Shown here: positions 32,144 through 37,897 of the stretch, piece after piece
How positions within the stretch are numbered: position 1 is the stretch's first letter
Layout of the letters: the number at the start of each line of letters is the position of its first letter
Assembly (NCBI GenBank): GCA_016932015.1
Contig: JAFGDQ010000085.1
Coordinates: forward strand, 1 to 37,897
Direction: 5' to 3'
Source: Spirochaetota bacterium
Lineage (GTDB): Bacteria; Spirochaetota; UBA4802; JAFGDQ01
Length of the DNA stretch: 37,897 nucleotides
The notes under the pieces: model-generated
Database searches by the model: none
Seen by the model: the letters and a program-made list of their open reading frames with translations, nothing else
What the model was told of the DNA's origin: nothing
Position numbers and translations under genes: made by a program

Positions 32144-35100
32144 ATGATAGAAAAAATAATCGCGTTTTTTGTTAAAAGACATCTGTTGACCAACTTTATT
32201 GCTATCGGCGTATTCATTGCCGGTATTTATTCCTGGACAGTTACTCCAAAGGAGGAGCTGCCGGATATGGAAATGAATTTCGTAAGAATTACGTCTTCCT
32301 ATCCCGGAGCTTCTCCGGAAGATGTTGAGCATTTTATTACAAGGCCGATTGAAGATGAAATACAGGGTGTTGACGGTGTTTACAGGGTTTACAGTACATC
32401 CGGAATCGGAGTTTCTACGATTATTGTCGAGATCGAGGATGATATAGATGATCTTATCTCGGTTGTAAATGATATCAATGACTCCGTTAACCGAGTTGAC
32501 CTGCCTTCCGAAGTACGTGAAAAACCTTATGTCAGGCAGTTCAAGACCTCTCAGAAAGCAATAATTGATATTGCCCTTGTTCATAAGAATAAAGAAATTC
32601 TTGACACTGATTCAAGAAGAGAACTGCAGAAATATGCTTCAGCTCTTGAAAGCCGGCTTCTGAATCTTCCCGAGATAACTTCAATAGGAAAAAGCGGTTA
32701 TCTTAAACAGGAAATACAGATACAGGCTACACCAGAAAAGCTTCAAAAATATAATATATCCCTGAGCTCTGTTATGTCTGCGGTGAAGCAGGGGCATGTG
32801 CGCGAGCCTGCCGGCAATATTGAAGACAGGAATGAGTCCCGTGTTTCCGTGCGTGCTGAATTAAATGAAGCAGAGAGACTCAGAAAGCATATTATTCGCG
32901 GTGGATTCGAGGGCCAGGAGATCAGGCTTGGTGAGCTTGCTCAGGTTGTTGACTGTTATGAAAAGACTAGAAGTATTTTAAAGATAAACGGGCACGAAGG
33001 AATTATATTAAATGTCAAAAAGAGCAGTTCATACGGAATAATAGAAGCGGTGGAAGCTGTTAAATCCCGGGTTGAGACGTTCAGGAAAACTTCTATCGCG
33101 AAAAAGCCGGTAGATATTTACATTCTGGATGATGAATCAAGAGATGTCCGTGAAAGGCTGTCCCTGATAAGTCTTAACGGCGCGATCGGTTTTATTTTTA
33201 TTATTGTACTGCTGTTTCTGCTGCTTGAGCTTAAGGCCGGGCTGTGGGTGGCTTTCGGAATTCCTTTTTCATTCTGCTTTACCATGATTATTTCCTACAT
33301 GATGGGTTTTACGGTTAACAACATTACGCTTGCGGCTGTGATCATTGTTATGGGTATGATTGTGGATGACGCTATTGTTGTGGCTGAGAATATAAGCAGA
33401 TATAAGACCCATGGTCACAGCTCTTTTGATGCTTCCGTTAAAGGAACAGCTTACGTGTTCCTGCCTGTGGTATCCAGTATTATAACAACATGCGTGGCGT
33501 TTCTGCCTTTGCTGATGTTCACCGGAAGGTTCGGAAAATTTATATATTATATTCCTCCTGTAATTTCCATTATGCTTATCGGAAGCCTGATTGAGTCAAT
33601 ACTGATCCTGCCTGCCCATATGGATCTGCATCTGTCCCGGCGCCAGCAGGTAATATTTTCTCTGGGAATTGTTCTGCTGATTGAAAGATTTACGGGAAGG
33701 AAAAAGCAAAAAACGGATGCTGCCGGAACCAGGAAGACGGAGAACCCTGATGATGAAGACGGGATCAAATGGCACTGGTTTCTGTCTGTTGAGAATGCTT
33801 ACGGTCGTCTGCTTAACAGGCTTCTTGAACGTAAAATAATAGTTTTTTCTTTTTTTGTGGTACTTCTGGCTATTGCGGGTTTAATGTTCTCTTTGAAAAT
33901 GAAATTTGTAATGTTTCCTGACGAAGAGGCAACCCAGCTAACAATTATGGCTGAGGCTCCTGAGGACACGAGAAGATATGAAACAGCAAAGCTCGCCGGA
34001 CGGGTGGAAGCTGTGTTCGCTAAATATCTGCAGAAAGAAGTTGTTGGTTTCAGGACTGTAATCGGTGAGAGCAGGCACGGCCAGGCTGTAGAGGAGAATA
34101 AATTTTTAACCAGAATAGAGATTGTCTCAAGGGAGAAAAGAGAAAAGTCTCTGTCACAATTAAAAGAGGAATGGCAGGATCAGCTGAAGGATATAAATGA
34201 ACTCTCCAATATCCGTTTCATTGAACACAGGTTCGGCCAGTCAAGCGGGAGTCCTGTTGAGATTATGGTTCAGGAGAATGATGATTTAATCAGAAGAGAG
34301 GTTGTTGAGAGGCTCAGGTCTGAAATGGAAAAGCATCCTGCTTTGACCAGTGTTGAAATTGACCGTCCGATCAGCAATACGGAATACAGAATAGATATGA
34401 ACCGGAACATGACGAACATGCTTGCTGTAAAGGCCTCGGAAGTCAGCAGCACTCTTCGCGCGATTCTTCAGGGTACTGTGCTTTATGAACTGATTGAAGG
34501 GGATGATGAAACAGATGTTGTTGTAACATCTGTTGATGACGCAAAACGTGATATTGACAGAGTTGTGAAGTTTCCGGTGGAAAACAGCGGAAATTATCTT
34601 GTTCCGATCAGTAGTGTTGTATCAATAAACAAGACAATGTCTCCTGATTCAATTCAGCGGGAGGATTATAAAAGAACGACAAAACTGTACGCGGATCTTG
34701 TTTCAGGAAGCGGGAAAGATAAGAGCAGGCTTGTCCTGAAGGCTGATCCTGATAAAAATAATAATTCGGAAAAAAATGATCCGGAGAATAACAGAAAGTA
34801 TAATAACGTATCGCCGCTCGATATTGCCGAGTATTTTGAAGCAGATATTTTTCCTGATATTATTGCCGAATACCCCTCAAGTATCATTTCCTTCACAGGA
34901 GAAATAAAGGATACACGTGAATCAGAGGGTGATTTGTTTTTCGGGATTGCTGCTGTTCTGTTTCTTATTTACGGAATTCTTGCCCTTCTGTTTAATTCAA
35001 TGATCAAGCCGCTGATAATAATGGTATCAATTCCTTTCGGAGCTGTCGGGATAATTCTGGCTTTCTGGCTGCATGGTATTGCGTATTTCGGTTTTTTTGC

Positions 35101-35431
35101 AGCGGTCGGTGCAATCGGGCTTATGGGCGTTGTTGTTAATGATTCAATTGTTATGATTGTTAAACTTGAGAATGAATATGATGTCAAAAAGAATAAAAAG
35201 CTGGTTAACAGGCAGATTTCAGATATTGCAAAAACGCGTCTGAGAGCGATATTGCTGACAACTCTGACAACTGTAGCCGGCCTTTTTCCGACAGCATACG
35301 GAATAGCAGGTTATGATTCCATGCTGGCTGAAATGATGCTTGCAATGGGCTGGGGGCTTATTTTTGCAACTCTGATTACTTTGCTTTTGATTCCGTCAGT
35401 TTATTCGATAATCAAGCGTTTTGAACATTAA
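32144..35431 (+). CDS. RND efflux transporter, inner-membrane pump
   Basis: The 1095-residue protein has the AcrB-type plan: N-terminal helix (VKRHLLTNFIAIGVFIAGIY), periplasmic porter domain (EELPDMEMNFVRIT, GASPEDVEHFITRPIE), helices 2-6, a hydrophilic linker (about 510-560), the second porter domain and helices 8-12. The proton-relay pair is D408-D409 (GMIVDDAIVVAE), at nearly the same place as AcrB D407/D408. In helix 10 the lysine of AcrB is replaced by VVNDSIVMI, a variant common in many RND permeases. It is longer than usual (about 1030-1050), partly due to an Asn/Asp-rich insert near 866-890. No periplasmic adaptor (HlyD/MFP) gene is next to it; the TolC-like gene follows by 98 bases. 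Substrate unknown. Confidence 0.9.
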   Translation: MIEKIIAFFVKRHLLTNFIAIGVFIAGIYSWTVTPKEELPDMEMNFVRITSSYPGASPEDVEHFITRPIEDEIQGVDGVYRVYSTSGIGVSTIIVEIEDDIDDLISVVNDINDSVNRVDLPSEVREKPYVRQFKTSQKAIIDIALVHKNKEILDTDSRRELQKYASALESRLLNLPEITSIGKSGYLKQEIQIQATPEKLQKYNISLSSVMSAVKQGHVREPAGNIEDRNESRVSVRAELNEAERLRKHIIRGGFEGQEIRLGELAQVVDCYEKTRSILKINGHEGIILNVKKSSSYGIIEAVEAVKSRVETFRKTSIAKKPVDIYILDDESRDVRERLSLISLNGAIGFIFIIVLLFLLLELKAGLWVAFGIPFSFCFTMIISYMMGFTVNNITLAAVIIVMGMIVDDAIVVAENISRYKTHGHSSFDASVKGTAYVFLPVVSSIITTCVAFLPLLMFTGRFGKFIYYIPPVISIMLIGSLIESILILPAHMDLHLSRRQQVIFSLGIVLLIERFTGRKKQKTDAAGTRKTENPDDEDGIKWHWFLSVENAYGRLLNRLLERKIIVFSFFVVLLAIAGLMFSLKMKFVMFPDEEATQLTIMAEAPEDTRRYETAKLAGRVEAVFAKYLQKEVVGFRTVIGESRHGQAVEENKFLTRIEIVSREKREKSLSQLKEEWQDQLKDINELSNIRFIEHRFGQSSGSPVEIMVQENDDLIRREVVERLRSEMEKHPALTSVEIDRPISNTEYRIDMNRNMTNMLAVKASEVSSTLRAILQGTVLYELIEGDDETDVVVTSVDDAKRDIDRVVKFPVENSGNYLVPISSVVSINKTMSPDSIQREDYKRTTKLYADLVSGSGKDKSRLVLKADPDKNNNSEKNDPENNRKYNNVSPLDIAEYFEADIFPDIIAEYPSSIISFTGEIKDTRESEGDLFFGIAAVLFLIYGILALLFNSMIKPLIIMVSIPFGAVGIILAFWLHGIAYFGFFAAVGAIGLMGVVVNDSIVMIVKLENEYDVKKNKKLVNRQISDIAKTRLRAILLTTLTTVAGLFPTAYGIAGYDSMLAEMMLAMGWGLIFATLITLLLIPSVYSIIKRFEH

Positions 35432-35529
35432 GGCGTAAAAAATATTTTTTAAATGCCGTCTTTCAAAAATGCGGAATAAAAAGCATGTTAAAGTTAAAAT
35501 AGATAGCAATATAATAATTTGTATATAAA

Positions 35530-36963
35530 ATGAAAATAAAAACAAAAATAATAATTTTGATGTCTGCCGTACTGATGCCTGCAGTTATAAGTCTGGTATT
35601 TCCGGTGGGAAAATGCCGTGCGGCTGCAGAAGAAACCGGATCAGCCGGCAGTAATATAATCACGCTTCAGGAATTTATTCGGGATGTCTGCAGGCGGGAT
35701 TTAACCTTTCAGGAAATACTCATGGATAATCTGAAGCTGGCGTATTATAAAGACCTTAATCTTGTTTCAGGAGATATTCTGCTTTCAGTCATGAGCCGGT
35801 ATAATTTTTTGCTGAATGATTCCGATAATAACGGACACATTACTTCCGTATCACTAAGCAGGCTTTTTCCTGCATCAGGCACTGAAGTTTCGGCATCTTT
35901 TGATTCAAGCCCGAACTCTATGAGGGGCAGGACGTCGGCTTTCACAGGAGCCGTTTCACAGCCGATCGCACAGAACGCGTTTGGTTACATAAACAGGCTT
36001 AATGAAAGAATTCAGGAGCTTGATATAGAACTCGCTAAACATCAGATTGTTGAAGCGTATGAGGATTATCTGGCTTCGTTGATAGTTTTGTACTATCAAT
36101 GGTATTCGGATTACTCCAATCTGAAGACAGCTGACTCAGCACTTGAAGAGAGCATCAGGCTTTTACGCAATATTAAGGCAAAGAAAAGATTTAATGTAGC
36201 TTATCAGTCTGATGTGGATAAAATCGATCTTCAGGTTATTGAGAAGCAGGAAAATCTGTATACTTTGCGGGAGGAATACAGCAATACGTTTGAACTGATC
36301 TGTCAGGCTGCGCATTATAAAAAAGAAAAAGAATTAATTCCGGAATTTTCCTCCTATTACGAAAAGGAGCCGGATTTTAACAGTGAATTTTCCGCATTTA
36401 AAAATGCCGGAAGGACGTTTAACATGCTTTCAGTAATTGAGCAGAAAGGAAGTATTGAAGTAAAACGGAACGCGAATGCCCTGCTGCCTTCTGTAAATCT
36501 TCTGTTCGGTTATTCGAAAGAGAAAGCAACAGGCTTGTCTGCGGACACAGAAGATTCGCTTTATGCCGGTGTTTCTCTGGATTTTCCTTTCCGGCAGCAG
36601 AAGAATAGAGCGGCGTACAATATTTCAAAAATAGAGGAAAAGAAAACAGCTCTCAGTTCGGAAAACACAAGGCAGAAGCTTAGGACAGATTTGAAAAATA
36701 TTTATACGCAGATTCAGCTCGAGAAAAAACTTATACTGAGCGCGGACAGGAAGATACAGCTGGGCACGCGCATAGTTAAAAGCGAAACAAAAGATTATCA
36801 GCTTGCAAGAATTCAGCTGAGCGAACTGATTAAGTCAATAAATGACCTGGAAAGCTATAAAAACAAGAAAGTATACCACACAGTTAAACTGCATACCCTG
36901 AGAATTGAATGGCTGAGATTGCTGGATAAACTTGTCAGCATGGAAGATACGGGTATAAAATAA
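35530..36963 (+). CDS. TolC-like outer-membrane efflux protein
   Basis: The 477-residue protein has a signal peptide (MKIKTKIIILMSAVLMPAVI, cleavage near CRAAA) and the two long coiled-coil halves of outer-membrane efflux proteins: first half with GYINRLNERIQELDIELAKHQ and LASLIVLYYQWYSDYSNLKTA, second with LPSVNLLFGYSKE, YAGVSLDFPF and a long helix ending YQLARIQLSELIKSINDLESYKN. It would form the trimeric channel for the pump encoded upstream. Spacing (98 bases) and strand support co-transcription. No adaptor is seen. No ribosome site is strong; ATG at 35530 is the only start giving a signal peptide. Confidence 0.85.
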   Translation: MKIKTKIIILMSAVLMPAVISLVFPVGKCRAAAEETGSAGSNIITLQEFIRDVCRRDLTFQEILMDNLKLAYYKDLNLVSGDILLSVMSRYNFLLNDSDNNGHITSVSLSRLFPASGTEVSASFDSSPNSMRGRTSAFTGAVSQPIAQNAFGYINRLNERIQELDIELAKHQIVEAYEDYLASLIVLYYQWYSDYSNLKTADSALEESIRLLRNIKAKKRFNVAYQSDVDKIDLQVIEKQENLYTLREEYSNTFELICQAAHYKKEKELIPEFSSYYEKEPDFNSEFSAFKNAGRTFNMLSVIEQKGSIEVKRNANALLPSVNLLFGYSKEKATGLSADTEDSLYAGVSLDFPFRQQKNRAAYNISKIEEKKTALSSENTRQKLRTDLKNIYTQIQLEKKLILSADRKIQLGTRIVKSETKDYQLARIQLSELIKSINDLESYKNKKVYHTVKLHTLRIEWLRLLDKLVSMEDTGIK

Positions 36964-37045
36964 TTTGATTTTATTTTCTCCCGAAGATTGTTAATATTAA
37001 TAATATACAGACGATTTTATTTTTCATTTTAATCAGGTACTATCA

Positions 37046-37852
37046 ATGCGCATAGACAGAATGCTTGCTATTACGATTATGCTGCTGAACAGGGAAAGAA
37101 TTTCCGCGCGCGAGCTTGCTGACAGGTTTGAAGTATCAGTACGCACTATTTACAGGGATATTGAAGCAATAAATATCGCGGGCATTCCTGTTGTCGCGCA
37201 TTCCGGCATTAACGGCGGATTCAGTATAATGGAAAATTATAAAATCGACCGCCAGCTTCTGACTCTTAACGACATGATGAGTATTATTACTGCGCTGAAC
37301 AGTGTTAATCTTGTTTTTGATGACGCGGGTGTTGACTCAACAATTGAAAAGATAAGAAATCTTGTGCCCAGAGAAAAGGAATCGGAAATCAATCTCAGGT
37401 CGGAGCAGATTGTAATTGATCTGCTTCCCTGGGGATATCCTGGCAGATACAAAAAACTGCTGAAGGAAATTCAGCAGGCTGTTGAGGGCAATTCTCTGAT
37501 TAATCTCCTTTATACGAATTCCGGAGGGGAAACTGTTTCCCGCATTGTTGAGCCAATGACGCTGGTATTAAAAGGATATGTCTGGTATGTTTTCGCTTTC
37601 TGCAGGCTCAGGAATGATTACCGCATTTTCAGGCTTTCAAGAATTACAGGCATTGTAACTCTGCAGGAAACATTTGTCCGGAAGTCCGGTTCATTCAGGG
37701 ATATTCCTAAATGGGAGAATGATAATACGGAACCAGTAAACCTTGTGCTGAAATTCTCTCCTGAGATGAAAGCAAGAGTTTATGACTATTTTGATGATGA
37801 AAATATAAAGAGGGAATCTCTAAAAATTAACCCTACTATACAAATTAATTGA
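37046..37852 (+). CDS. WYL-domain transcriptional regulator, probably shortened
   Basis: The 268-residue protein has an HTH_11 domain (MLAITIMLLNRERISARELADRFEVSVRTIYRDIEAI, residues 6-42), the link GGFSIMENY, and a WYL ligand-binding domain (VEPMTLVLKGYVWYVFAFCRLRNDYRIFRLSRI, about 168-200). These regulators usually end with a WCX domain at about 300-320 residues; here the text stops after KFSPEMKARVYDYFDDENIKRESL with a short INPTIQIN tail, so about 30-40 residues seem missing. It lies 82 bases after the TolC-like gene and may control the efflux operon. The shortening coincides with a drop in GC at about 37825. Confidence 0.8.
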   Translation: MRIDRMLAITIMLLNRERISARELADRFEVSVRTIYRDIEAINIAGIPVVAHSGINGGFSIMENYKIDRQLLTLNDMMSIITALNSVNLVFDDAGVDSTIEKIRNLVPREKESEINLRSEQIVIDLLPWGYPGRYKKLLKEIQQAVEGNSLINLLYTNSGGETVSRIVEPMTLVLKGYVWYVFAFCRLRNDYRIFRLSRITGIVTLQETFVRKSGSFRDIPKWENDNTEPVNLVLKFSPEMKARVYDYFDDENIKRESLKINPTIQIN

Positions 37853-37897
37853 CTTAATCCAATAAGAATAATAATTATCCAACAAAAAGCAATAAAA

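Noticed and set aside
34909..34924. A third CACGTG-centred sequence resembling parS
   Set aside because: It has three mismatches to the relaxed consensus, is not a palindrome outside the core, and lies inside the RND gene.

Overview
This 37.9 kb window is a moderately AT-rich bacterial chromosome segment with dense coding and very AT-rich spacers. Several genes point to a Gram-negative envelope: a predicted outer-membrane barrel, an RND pump with a TolC-like channel, two acyltransferases, and lipoproteins with loose lipoboxes. The mix (lipoproteins with an Ig-like domain plus propeller, an SH3 lipoprotein, a WYL regulator, an M29 aminopeptidase) would fit a spirochaete or a related environmental lineage. 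That is a weak inference; no rRNA or ribosomal protein gene is present to settle it.

Layout. 1-8.8 kb is a surface/accessory region: the 3' part of a GLUG-repeat protein, a single-domain Y1 (IS200/RAYT-type) transposase bracketed by two inverted REP-like hairpins, a small exported barrel protein, then a tandemly duplicated two-gene module (propeller lipoprotein followed by a GT-B glycosyltransferase-like protein). Both copies carry the same TTGACA-N17-TAAATT promoter. 8.8-10.8 kb (minus strand) holds an E1/RfbH-type sugar 3-dehydrase and a PAPS sulfotransferase, which suggests the region makes or modifies a surface glycan. 10.9-20.1 kb is mostly housekeeping: M29 aminopeptidase, a SAM hydrolase/PlsC/PlsC operon, an aldo/keto reductase, uvrB-nadC (overlapping stop/start) and an exported NlpC/P60 hydrolase. 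Two copies of a structured long inverted repeat lie in this part. 20.4-25.1 kb has tRNA-Arg(CCG), mnmG, two small acidic exported proteins and a hexulose-6-phosphate-synthase/RraA fusion. 25.7-28.3 kb (minus) is a compact ECF-type transporter operon with a methyltransferase between the S and T components, divergent from an Lrp/AsnC regulator. 29.4-37.9 kb (plus) has rsmG with two parS-like palindromes, an MBL hydrolase, an SH3 lipoprotein, an RND pump with a TolC-like channel but no adaptor gene, and a WYL regulator that appears shortened at the window edge.

The co-occurrence of mnmG, rsmG and near-consensus parS sites suggests the region is close to the chromosomal origin, although parA/parB are not in the window. 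The most interesting points are the duplicated lipoprotein/glycosyltransferase module with its conserved C-terminal cysteine, the parS-like pair in rsmG, the ECF operon with an embedded methyltransferase, and the palindromic repeat family, one copy of which seems to carry a nested 30-bp hairpin.
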